A DNA stretch of 64,000 bases, taken from positions 728,449-792,448 of the forward strand of contig KB722741.1 in NCBI GenBank assembly GCA_000349905.1, written 5' to 3'. The notes beneath the pieces were generated by a model, which was not told the DNA's origin, did not search any database, and saw only the letters and a program-made list of their open reading frames with translations. The position numbers and the translations under genes are program-made. The DNA is from Volvariella volvacea V23. Lineage: Eukaryota > Basidiomycota > Agaricomycetes > Agaricales > Pluteaceae. Positions 45,758-56,836 of the stretch are shown here, piece after piece; within the stretch, counting starts at the first letter, position 1, and each line of letters begins with the position of its first letter.

Positions 45758-48266
45758 ATGATCCCTCGACGTCCTTATAGCGGTGATTGCAGACGGCTCG
45801 TCATCGCAATAGATGTAGGGACCACATACAGCGGCGTTTCCTACTCGTAAGTCTCCCTCTCTGTTTGACTATCCAATTGATGGTTGATATGTGCTAGCGT
45901 TCTTAATCCGGGGATCCCTCCCGTCATAACAAGTGTCAAGAGGTGCGCTTTAATCTCGTTTGGTTGCCGCATGATGGCGACGACTGCCTTTGTCCAGATA
46001 CCCCGGCCAAGGAGAAGCAAGCGGGGACTCAAAGATACCATCCTTGATCGTTTACGGACCGAACGGAGATATCCGTGCCATTGGTGCAGAAGCAGAAGAG
46101 GAATCCTTCAAAGATCAGATCGAGGAGGAGAACCTAGTCGTGGCTAGATGGTACGACGTCTTTCAAACCCAATCCCTCAACACCCAGAGTTAGCAACGCT
46201 GACGCGCACGCACTGTATTAGGTTCAAACTACACCTCCGTCCAAAGCACCTACACACTTCACAGTCATTCGATGGGATCCCACCGCTTCCACTAGGCAAG
46301 AGCGCAATCCGAGTCCTGGCCGATTTCCTGGCGTACCTGTTCAAATGCGCAAAAGACTACATCATCGAGTCTGCGGGATTTAATGGCCAACAGATCTGGA
46401 GCTCCGAGAAGGACATCATCTTGTCACATCCCAACGGATGGGAGGGCGCCCAGCAGGATCTCATGAGACGGGCTGCCGTTATCGCAGGCATCGTGCCAGA
46501 CACGCCAAAAGGCCGGGAGAGCATTCGGTTCGTCACGGAGGGCGAAGCGAGTCTTCACTACTGCGTGTCCAACGGAATTGTTCCAAAGAAGCTGAAGGTT
46601 CGTATTTCCTTGAATTCCGAAGATTTGGGTATTTACGTGCCGCAATCGCCTCTGTAGGCGCGTGATCCGGTGCTCGTCGTTGATGCAGGAGGAGGGACAA
46701 TCGATATTAGTGGATATAAAAAGAAGACGAATAAAGGGTTGTTGTTTGAGGAAGCTGCTGCGCCGCAATGTACGCCTGCAGCGCGCCATATTCCGTTATC
46801 TTGTCCGTCCACTGACTGTCGATTCTGTCGTTGAAAGGCTTCTTTCAAGGATCAATATTTGTTACCCAACAAGCGAGAACCTTCCTTAAAGGTACCATCG
46901 GATCACTATGTGTTTTCGATACTGACTATGCATTACATTGCTCTAAGATTTTCTCATCGGGTCCAAATACCACGACGCTATTGATCCCATTGCTGAATGT
47001 TTCGACAAAGACGCCAAGTTGAGGTTTCGAGACGCAAATGGACCATGCTTCATCCGGTTTGGAAGCATATTCGAGAAAGACCCAAAGTACAATATCCAGT
47101 CCGGAAGATTGAAGATTGACGGGTAAGGCGACGAGGTTGAGGACGAAATGGCTGATTTCCATCCCAACTTTTACAGTTCTCAGGTCGCTGAATTCTTTGA
47201 ACCAGCGATTGGTTGTATCGTGGAGGCGATCGAAAAAGCGAAGAGCACTAGACAAATCAAAGTAAGAGCTGATTCGATCTACTTGACTTCTCCTGACTAT
47301 TAGACTCCTACCAGTCTGTGTTTCTTGTTGGTGGCTTCGCTGCCAGTGATTGGCTCTTCCACTCCCTCAAAACAAAGTTCGCGGATGACCCAGCTATATG
47401 CCGTCCTAACCAACATCCGTAAGTTGCGGGAAATAAACACACATCATTTATCGATTTGACCAGCATCCAAACAAAGGGGCAAGGCTGTTGCGGATGGTGC
47501 CATTTCGTTTTATGTAGACCACTTCGTCGATACTCGAATTTCGTCGTACACGTTTGGGACGGAGTGTAGCACGCAATTTGATCCTGAAGACTCTGAGCAC
47601 CTCAGGCGTCGATCAACTATACACCGCGATCTGGACGGCGAATACCTAATCCCAGGACACTTCAGTATACTCTTACCCAAGGTCGTTACTTAAAAAGATT
47701 CGAACAGCTATTATGTTAACCAATTTCTACCACATAGGATACTCGGGTTTCAGAAACTGAAGAATTTAGGAGCCCCTTCGTCACAAATCGACAGTCGCTT
47801 ACGGGAATAAGGATTGAGTGTGAAATTCTTCGTTATAAAGGGCCGGTGTCTGAGCCCAAGTGGTTGACTGATGGCAAGTTTATTAGTTTCAGAATATATT
47901 TTAGCTGATTAACCGCATCATAGGCTCTTCAGAAGATTGGGCAGTGATGGGCACTATTGGTATAGAAACTTCTACCTTGAGCAAAATCGCAACTCCGCAG
48001 CGGAATTTGGATACAGGAAAGCAGTATTACCGGGTTGAATTCGAAGTAGCAATTCTATTTGGCCTTACAGAGTTTAAAGCCAAGGTATGCTGGAAGGAAA
48101 ATGTACGAGTATCCTCTACCCTATGGGGATTGAATACTAACTTCGTTTCCCGCAGGGAAAAGAAAAGGAGTGAGTCGTCGAATGCGTGCTTTATCCTTCA
48201 ATTATGCTAATCTGGATCTTTAACGACAGAACGTCTGTTCCGTTAATATATTCTGAAGACGATTGA
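45758..48266 (+). CDS. Hsp70-like (HSPA12-type) ATPase, intact
   Basis: Start ATG 45758 (MIPRRPYSGDCRRLVIAID). ATP motifs are intact: DVGTTYSGVSYS (phosphate-1), VVDAGGGTIDISGYKKK (about 46678-46727) and VGGFAASDW (about 47326). Other exons: VLNPGIPPVITSVKR, YPGQGEASGDSKIPS (45997-46150), the long exon from 46222 with LSHPNGWEGAQQDLMRRAA, GFFQGSIFVTQQARTFLK, FRDANGPCFIRFGSI, VAEFFEPAIGCIVEA, GAISFYVDHFVDTRISSY, SETEEFRSPFVTN and FGLTEFKAKVCWKEN. The last two exons give GKEKE and TSVPLIYSEDD, ending TGA 48264-48266. It belongs, with the genes at 49008 and 61018, to a subgroup whose exon 3 reads YPGQGE rather than FPAQEG. No disabling change seen. The role is unknown; an HSPA12-type chaperone-like switch is the family-level inference. 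Confidence 0.85.
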
Positions 48267-49007
48267 CTTGCTCATCCTGTGTATGTAGTATTATCATGTC
48301 CCATAATACCCCACACCTCAATTTGTTCTATAGTGATACAATATTAGCGCAATCGGCACCATAAGGGGAGGGATTTTTTGGTCACCTTCCTCCGCGTTGC
48401 TGTGCATGAGCTATGCATGCTACGATTGTCTTGTATGTAGTTGGATCCTCGACCCTTTTTCAGGTTTAATGTCTGGATACAGTAGAGGATGTTTTGATCA
48501 TACTTCAGTGATGTGTCCCGATCGGATTTTTCACAGCCTCAAGGGCATAATATCTTGCCACCTGTCTATCTTTCAACGTTCAGACCTCATCATACTTGAC
48601 ACCAGCAGAGCGCTCCCACTACCCTTAGTCGATGGTGAAAGCAATGCTTATATAGCGGAAGGAAGGAATAAGCGTGAAAGTGTGCAAAAGCCTTAACCTT
48701 TGGCGTATTGACTTCAATGCCCCCGATCCCTTGACCCCATCGATTGTTCATTTGATAGGTACAAAACAGGATTTCTGATGATCAAACCCCTTGCAAGGAA
48801 ATTCCGTCACTTATGCCATACGTAAAAAGCTGCTATGGATTATGACCGTACAGCAGTGATGCCAAAGAATGACTGCGGGAAACGTGATTCACTTTATCCT
48901 AAACCTTAAAGACGTGCTCAGTTTGGACCTCATTGCACCCAACAGCACCCACAGATACAGTCACCACTGCTTGTTACCCTTCCGTTGCTTTGCTAGTGCC
49001 GCTCCAG
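48267..49007. other. spacer between two Hsp70-like genes
   Basis: About 0.74 kb, no supported gene. Contains a second copy of the conserved upstream element. Confidence 0.4.
48871..48886 (+). promoter_or_regulatory. conserved upstream element GACTGCGGGAAACGTG
   Basis: Second occurrence of the shared 16-base element, 121 bases before ATG 49008; one base in the core differs (GCGGGAAA). Confidence 0.5.
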
Positions 49008-51498
49008 ATGGTTACTCGTCCTCCATATAATGGTGCTCACAGACGTCTCGTTATTGCGCTGGATGTTGGGACTACATACAGTGGCGTTTCGTACTGGTAT
49101 GTTCTCCCCTGCGTACCCGATATCCCTGTCATGGATGGCGGGCGTACCGCAGTGTTCTTGATCCGCGCGTGTCTCCTGTCATCACGAGTGTCAAGCGGTA
49201 CTTCGTGATCTTCCTTGCTCATTGTCGTTGCACGCCAACCGTCCGTCTAGATATCCCGGTCAGGGGGAAGCGAGTGGAGACTCCAAGATACCATCTGTTA
49301 TTGTTTATGGACCAAACGGTGATATTCGCGCAATTGGTTCAGAGGCGGAAGAGGAGTCTTTCAGGGATCAGATTGAGGAGGAGAACTTGATTGAGGTTAG
49401 ATGGTGCAGTGTCCTTTTCGTAATACTGCCACCAGAACTCAATTCAATGCATGTGTACGCGTCGCAATAGGTTCAAATTGCACCTTCGACCGGGACACCT
49501 GCATTCCGCGCAATCGTTTGATAAAATGCCCCCACTCCCATTAGGCAAGAGCGCAGTACGGGTCTTGGCTAATTTCATGGCATACCTATTCCGGCGTGCA
49601 AAAGATTACATTATTGACTCTGCAGGCTTCAATGGCCAAGAGATATGGAACTCCGAGAGAGATATTATATTGACGCATCCAAATGGATGAGAGGGTGCTC
49701 AACAGGATCAGATGAGGCGCGCAGCAATTATCGCAGGCATCGTTCCAGACACGTTCAAAGGTCGGGAGAGCATCCATTTCGTGACAGAGGGAGAGGCTAG
49801 TCTCCATTACTGTGTATCACATGAGATCGTCCCCAGTTCGTTAAAAGTCGGTATTCACTGTTTTGTTGTGTCTGGTCTCTTATCTTGGCGTTCATAGAAA
49901 GACGATGCTGTACTTGTCGTTGACGCCGAACTATTGACATTAGCGGATATTCCAAGAGATCTGACGACAAGTTTCTATTCGAAGAAGCCGCTGCTCCACA
50001 ATGTACGCTCTCTTGCCATATCCATCCCAACCGCCACCGTCCTCACTTATAGGTTACCCTCAGGCTACTTCCATGGTTCCGTCTTCGTTACTCGCAATGC
50101 AAAACTCTTCCTGAGAGGTATATCAGCACAACAAACTCGCGACAACTCTTGCTTACTGCGTTTTCTCGCCTTCTTTAGATTTCCTCCGTGATTCCGAGTA
50201 TCAACATTCCCTCAGTCAGATAGCCGAATGCTTCGACAAAACCACCAAACAAACGTTCCGTAATCCCAACGGGCCTTGCTTCATCCGATTTGGTACGATA
50301 CGGGACAATGACCCGCAGTTCAACATTCGGTCGGGTAAATTAAGACTCGACGGGTGAGGACCTCCAACTACTTGCACATTTTCTGTTATATAATATATTT
50401 GACGCTGCTTGCACTATTAAAGGGTGCAAGTTGCGGCTTTCTTCGAACCATCCATCAACTGTATTACTGATGTAATCCAAGAAGCCAAGTATAAGCGACA
50501 GATAAAGGTAAGGCGTACCGCAAAGTGTGCAACATTCGATTTCATCTTAACATCACGTCTAGGCAGCATTCCTTGTTGGTGGTTTCGCAGCAAGTGACTG
50601 GCTATTCAACTCTCTTCGTATGAGATTTCAGGGCGAAGGTGTCATGCTATGTCGTCCTGACCAAGCTCCGTAAGTGGAGTCAGTAGAATCTTATCGTGGC
50701 CTAATTCACCTCTCGTTAAGGGGGAAGGCTGTCGCGGAAGGCGCCATTTCATTTCATCTAGACCATTATGCGGATACCCGAGTTGCAAGATTCTTTTTTG
50801 GCCCTGAAGTTAGTGCTCGTTATGACCCCACCAACTCCGAGCATATAGAGCGGCGTTCAAAAATGTTTGAGGACCTTGATGGCATCAGAAGGATTCCTGA
50901 GCGTTTTTGCATAATCCTTTCAAAGGTTGTTCGAGTTCATATCTGGAGTAGCACCCTTTGCTGATTCTGATTGCACTTATAAGGATACCTCTGTTTCTGA
51001 AACCCAAGAATTTAAATATAGGTTGTCGTCATTACGGGAATCTCCAATGGGGGTTGTTATTGAAGGTAAAATATACTGCTATCGTGGAGAATCATCAAGT
51101 CCTCAATGGATAATTAAGGGTGAGGCGAATAAGTGTACTTGACATTATCTAATATTTCCACAGGTCCCTCGTCCGAGTGGGAAGTAATGTGTACTGTTGT
51201 CGCGGATTCACCAAGCCTGAGTAGTGTCGCGCGGAAGGAAACGAATTATTACACTGGTAAAACATATTATAAGGTCGAATTCGAAGTAATTCTGTTATTT
51301 GGGCTGGCCGAGTTCAAAGCACAAATATCTTGGAAAGAGAATGTGAGTCGGGTCCTCTGCATTCTGAACGCCGAGCTGATTCTGTCCTTTTTTAGGGTAT
51401 TGAACGAAGGTATATACTCAACAGTAACCATCTTGGTTGTTTACACAAAACACGCATTTAGGAGTCCTGCTGTGATTATATATACAGACGACACCTGA
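49008..51498 (+). pseudogene. Hsp70-like (HSPA12-type) gene, broken
   Basis: The exon layout matches the gene at 45758. ATG 49008 starts MVTRPPYNGAHRRLVIALD and DVGTTYSGVSYW is intact. Two lesions disable it. First, in the long exon TGA 49688-49690 stands where all relatives have Trp (HPNG-stop-EGAQQ, normally HPNGWEGAQQ). Second, at about 49921-49938 the phosphate-2 motif DAGGGTIDIS has lost about seven bases, removing the glycines and shifting the frame before TIDIS. The rest is recognisable: YFHGSVFVTRNAKLFL, FRNPNGPCFIRFGTI, VGGFAASDW (about 50577), GAISFHLDHYADTRVARF, ETQEFKYRLSS, FGLAEFKAQISWKEN, and a last exon pair GIERR + SPAVIIYTDDT ending TGA 51496-51498. The intact 3' half suggests recent loss. 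It converges on the CC gene at 51639 with 140 bases between. Confidence 0.8.
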
Positions 51499-51638
51499 AA
51501 TTTGTGGAAGATGTGCTCGCATTTTGTGTATACGTACATCGGTTCGTAGCAAAATGTTCATTTGGCCCTTGTAAATGCGCGGTCAATCTCTAGGTTATCC
51601 TGTCGTTATGCTAGCTTTAGCTTTTCATTCAACCCCTG

Positions 51639-53630
51639 TTATATCCTACCCCCTTTTTCTCGTCTCTGCTCGTTTTTAAGGCTTTGGTAAAAAGCAACCT
51701 CCAAAATTACCTTCGGTTTCACAATGTTCCTTGGTGAGCCCCCAGGTGGAACAATTCGCAACCCTAGGTCAGTCGTACACAAAACCACGTTGGCTGATTG
51801 GTTAAGATGGGTGAGTTTGTCCGCACCAGCGGAAAAGCTACCATCCACGTATTTTGAATCAAAGGTACGACCAGCTGCAAATCCAACCAGCTCCGCTTCT
51901 GCCTGAAGTGTATCCTCAAGCAGGGCTTGGTTCAGCTTCAGGGTCTTGTTTGCAATAATTGATATCCCATTCACGATTGCATCGAGGTGCTGTGTACCCT
52001 TGAGGTATTCTGCTGACCACCCACAGAAACTCAGCATCGAGATAATGCGTTCCCACAGCGCTGACCGACAAGCTTCAACCTCTTTATCATCTCGATTTCG
52101 TCGACGGATTTCAGATCTGCTCATAGATCTCCACTGTGGGGCAGTAAAAGAATCTGTGGCAATCAATCATGGAGAGCCATGCATAACAAAATGCGATACC
52201 CACTTGATGACTTCAATCCTTGATACATACTTTTCATGTAATCGGTAACACCTTCGTCCAATGGGCACCAGGACTGAGCATAGAAGCAAACGCGCTCTAC
52301 CATGACCGCCTGAAGTGCAATGGAGATCCAGGGCTCTTCCATCTCATTAGCAGGCCGGGAGCATCTGTGTGCAATGTAATTCAAAAATGGATGGGGTAGT
52401 AATTGTCCAAAGTCCGACAGGAGTCGCTTGTAGTGAGTTTCCGAGAGTGCGGTATAGTTCCTTGCACTGAAGTCAAGAGCGTCGATTATTGTTGAGCACG
52501 TCTGTGATACTTCTTGATTGAGCATTTCTACCTTCCCCTTTAATTCGATATCTGAATAGCGGTTGGTTCGCGAGATGTAGGCGTCGACCATCTTGAGCTC
52601 GTCGGTGCGCTGGTCGAGTAGATACACTTTTCTATTTAGTTCTTCTTGCATTGCGTTTAAATGTCTCTGGAGTTCGTTTATCTCTCTTTGTGATTTCCGC
52701 GCGCTGTCCGAGTGCATTTCTTGCGATAACTTGAGCCGTGTCTCTAACTCCAGCAACTCCCTTCCTCTTTGCTTCGCTTGATCGTTGTGGTAATCAGCTT
52801 CCTAGATCAAGGTCTCGTATACGCTGTTATGCATCAGTGTTTTAGGCTCACTTTATTCAGCTTCACGATTTCCACAGTGTGTTGTTTCTGCATAATTTGC
52901 AGGTCCTGCTTGAGCTTTTTTACCTCGTCGCACTTGCGCATCAACTCGTTCCATAGGTAGCTGTGGTTGTACTACTCCTTCTGTCAGTGCAACTGTGATG
53001 ACGGTAAACGTGCAGAATCCATCTCACTTTTTCACTGGGGCGTATAGTCCATTCTATCTCTGAGTTATCGTGTTGTCGTCTAGTCAGGGGTACTAAGGCA
53101 CCTCCTAATTCCCTACCCACATACTTGCCAGGAATATTCCTCTATGTATGTTATTAGCTCAAATAGGAAGTCGTAATTCTACCATCACCTCAGAATCGAG
53201 ATTGCTCGGAGTCTTAGTAAGACTTGGATAAGGCTTAGCATTGTAACTCCTCTCCTCCAGTATATTTGCCGTCTGTGGGTCTAAATAAGGCTGGCCATCC
53301 TGCGCATTCTTTCTGGGACCAGGGGGGGCGTGAGATCGTGAGATATGGCGTTCCGCCTCAGAGTTGGTTGAATGTTCGTGCTTTGTGTCAGCATGCGCCA
53401 CTGGGGCATGTCCAACACTTGGATCTTATAATTAACGATTAGGCTTGTCATCATCACACACTATACCGCTCACCAGGACCATTTGAACACTGTAGTTCAA
53501 TTTCCAACTTGTCGAACTCGTTTATGAATTCGTCATCGTATTCATCATCTCCGACAAAGATCTCATCCGAACTAGGAGATGCGCTGATCCACGAGCGCAT
53601 AGTACCTGCAATAGTGTCAATGATGTCCAT
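51639..53630 (-). CDS. CC-family coiled-coil protein, minus copy 1
   Basis: Start at 53630 (MDIIDTIAGTMRSWISASPS) begins an acidic exon ending LEIELQCSN before a GTCCTG-GTGAGC region. A linker exon follows (about 53410-53170, HSTNSEAERHISRSHAPPG), then coiled-coil exons near 52970-52800 and 52756-52560 (LELETRLKLSQEMHSD, EINELQRHLNAMQEELNRK, LLDQRTDELKMVDAYISRTN). The helical module reads ELKGKVEMLNQEVSQTCSTI and has CFYAQSWCPLDEG. After an intron (about 52228-52160) the C-terminal module begins APQWRSMSRSEIRRRNRD and carries ANVVLCTTDLGLRIVPPGG and KPKVILEVAFYQ, ending REKGGRI at 51639. The start is supported by a 25-base block upstream that is identical, at the same distance, in the gene at 56837-58814. 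Function unknown. Confidence 0.65.
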
Positions 53631-53697
53631 TGTGTGAAGCTTCCAGATTGTGGGGGGTTGTCAAGCTGTTCGTGTAGACGACCGAACAAGGTCATAG

Positions 53698-53722
53698 GTA
53701 CACAACTACAAATTGACTGCGC
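53698..53722 (-). promoter_or_regulatory. 25-base block shared by two CC promoters
   Basis: Identical over 25 bases to 58885-58909. It lies 67 bases upstream of the proposed start at 53630; the other copy lies 70 bases before its start at 58814. On the minus strand it includes AGTCAATTTG, which contains a CAAT-like core. It is probably core promoter or 5' leader. Confidence 0.55.
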
Positions 53723-54214
53723 GACGGGTGCTTTGGGCGCTTGTTCTACCACTCAGCCCAAATATAGCGATAAAATATGAACACCCATGTCGATTTTTTT
53801 GCCAGCCCCTTGAATGGGGTATCCCTTGGTTGATGTATCCTTTACATTACCTATCGCATTTCCGTTTTGTCACTGGTCTACCGAATCTACTGCTTTATTC
53901 TTACTGTCCTTGCCGAGAATCAATGTTGTTCTCACTGCTCCTTCCCTTTGTATCTATGCTGGATCATATGTTTCTGCATGCACTGTTCACACGCTGATAT
54001 ACAATGTGTGCCTTCTTTGCTGTTTATGAATTGCGCAAGTACTGAATGAGATGGCTCTTTGAGCCTCTTTACCACTTCAAACCCAATTATGCCACCAGGA
54101 ATTTATCCATTGCGACGTAAACTCATCCAAAATCAGCCTGCAATGATCCTTGATTATCGTACAATGCAGAAATATACTATAGCTATCAATAACCTACTGC
54201 ATCTTCCGGCAATC
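53723..54214. other. spacer between two minus CC genes
   Basis: About 0.5 kb, no supported gene. Short Cys/Leu-rich frames on the plus strand at 53713-54049 overlap each other in different phases and look like chance openings. Confidence 0.4.
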
Positions 54215-56010
54215 TCAAGCCCTACCGGTATCATCTACCACGTTTCCAAAGAGGGTGTCCTCCAGGATAATCTTGGCTTTCAGTACGGTGGCCACGACAG
54301 TTTGATCCGAACGAGTTGTGGTTATTTGTAGGCCTAAATCAGTTGTGCACAGGACTTTGCACGCAGGCGGCTGGGAAAGCGTATCTTCACCAGATCTCCC
54401 AAGGACTGGCCTAGAGAAACTATCATCCGCATGGTTGGGATTGAATACGGATCTACCTTCAAACCAGAGGGGCTTTGCCCCACCCTGAATTGTGCCTTCG
54501 AGGAGGGCCTTATTGAGGTTCAGTGCTTTGCTCACAATGACAGACAGACCGTGGTCAATCGCTTCAGCGTGTCGTTGGTTTTGCTTGATATAATCAGGCG
54601 TCCAACCGCATACCTTGAGCAGCAGTTCTAGCCGGGAGTCCAAACACGAACGGCAAAACTTGACCTCTTCTGCAGACTCATCCTTACGAATCTGGCTGCG
54701 TGTCATAGCTCTCCAGCGAGGGGCGGTCAGTGGGTCTGACGGAATCAGCTATCAGCGTACTAAATTACTATGTATTTCGCTTACCAGTTGAGCAAAGGCC
54801 TTGGTATATGTCCTCCAAGTAGTTGTCGAGTTCGCTATTTGATGGGCACCATGACCAGGCGAAGTCAAAGGCACATTTCGCAATGACAGCCTGTACCGCT
54901 AGGGCCACTGCCAGGTCCTCAGTAATGTCCTCAGATGTCGTTTGGTGCTTGGAGAGATACTTGAGAAACTTGAGCGGTAAACCATTTCCAAGGCCATACA
55001 AAATTCCCTTTTCCTGAGTTCGTCCTATCCTTATGGGTACACGAGCCCCAAAATCGAATGAATCAATTATCGTTGAAGATGTCTGAGATATCTCCTGGTT
55101 AAGCATCTCCACCATCTTCTTCAACTCCACATCTGAATGCGTATTTGTCCTCGAGATATAGCTATCGACCATTTTTAGTTCATCCGTGCGTTGGCTGAGC
55201 AAATGATTTAATCGCTCAAGCTTTCCATTCGTTGAGTCTAGCTCTGTCTGTAAGTCATCCACCTTTCTTCGGGTTCTATCTATGTCCCCGTAAAGCTGTC
55301 TCACTTCTGACTCCTTGTTGCGCAGGTGGTCTTTATATTGTCCGAGGCGCTTATCTCTCCGATCGAGCTTGCCGCGTAGCTCGTCAATAGTCTTCATGAT
55401 GTTAACAATACGTAACAGAGAAAATATATTAATCTCACCTTGTTCTGCCTGTCTATAGTCATCTGCAATCTGGATTTCTCTTGTATATGCAACTGGCACT
55501 CTTGCACAGTTTGATACAACTGATCCTTTAACGTCTTCACTTCGATTTCCTTTCATTCCAGCCAACCGTGAGCGGTAACTCGTCTATATGGCATGTCCCT
55601 TACCCACTTGGCATTAAGGAGCATTAGTTCATTTATCTTCTGAGTGCTCTGTTCCTTTTGTCCCGGATTCGTGTCCGGTCCTACGGGCGTAGTTCGCTGT
55701 GGATCGCTCCTATCAGTTGATATCACCTAGCACGACATTCTATATTATGATTCACCTTCAATCTCACAGAATCAAAAACATTAGGATACGCGAAAGACCC
55801 TTTCTGTGTCACGTTCACAGGAGCATGTGCATGCTGGCCACTATTCCCTCTCGATGGATCACTTTCCCGTAATAAGGACTGTGAGCGACCGCGCGACCGC
55901 GTTCCAGAGTCTTGAAGGTGTCGTCCCTCCATACTGTCATAGAGCTCACGCCCATGCACTACGGAGTAGTCAGCCCTCAACATTTGGAGTTCGAAAATAG
56001 GCACGTACAA
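54215..56010 (-). CDS. CC-family coiled-coil protein, minus copy 2
   Basis: The 5' end is uncertain. A frame from 56010 (MYVPIFELQMLRADYSVVHG) gives an Arg/Ser-rich linker (LQDSGTRSRGRSQSLLRESD), and a further 5' exon may lie at about 56330-56030 (RSRSETPQPAGYPEYQK). The coiled coil at about 55400-55150 is strong (IDELRGKLDRRDKRLGQYKD, EVRQLYGDIDRTRRKVDDL, TNGKLERLNHLLSQRTDEL). The helical module reads ELKKMVEMLNQEISQTSSTI and has FAWSWCPSNSELDNYLEDIY. The intron at about 54784-54725 separates it from APRWRAMTRSQIRKDESAE. The C-terminal module carries CKVLCTTDLGLQITTTRSD and VLKAKIILEDTLFGN, ending at 54215. No stop or frameshift was seen in the conserved half. Confidence 0.6.
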
Positions 56011-56330
56011 TCTCCGCGTTTTAACGATGTCTTTTGATACTCTGGGTAACCCGCAGGTTGTGGCGTTTCGCTGCGACTTCGCCGGATTGACCCAGACCGA
56101 TAGGTACTGGACGTCGTCTGGAGATACGAGCTGGGTGTTATTACGCTGTTGGGAAGTCCTGTCCCCATCTCTGAATCAGAGGTGAATTGTTTATTTCGGC
56201 AATGACTGTAAGTGTGGTGACGGTTTTGGATTAAAGCGCAGTCAAAATGAACTAGGAATACAAGTGCAAACTGTGGCACGAGGCTTCCGATCGCGAGTCG
56301 GGCGCTTGTACATACGATGCCCATCACCAA

Positions 56331-56836
56331 ACCTCATGATCGTGGGTTTCTGCGTGTAACAATATTGGTAGCGAAAATGTGAAAACGATTCTCGATGGCA
56401 TATTTAGGCAATACTGAAACTGCACGCTGGGCAATTTTTGGCCTATCTGTTGTCCAGCTGAGATACCAAATCGGGAGGGAGCAGATAAGTGCGGTATTGG
56501 CGTTCTGTTGGCTTAAAAGTTTTACTTGCAGAGCACTGAAGCTTGACGCTCATTGCCCATTCTACCCAGCATCGCTGAAAGTCCTTGTGATCTGATTTAC
56601 CATTATCAATCATGATCACGTTTGCTAACAGAAAATGGCAAATAATTTGGGTAAAGAGAGATCTAGACTGGTTGGTTCAAGAAAATGCAGCTATATATTC
56701 ATACTATTCATGAATAATGCCCTCTGAATTGAACCCTTGAATGCCTCTAGAGCACTTTCTAAAAGGTGAAGATACAGTCCCAATCTTGACAGAGTTCCAA
56801 CCAATGAAAAACGCGAAAATAGTACAATTACTTCAG
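56331..56836. other. spacer between minus CC copies 2 and 3
   Basis: About 0.5 kb with nothing I can support. It must hold the 5' region of the upstream CC copy. Confidence 0.35.
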
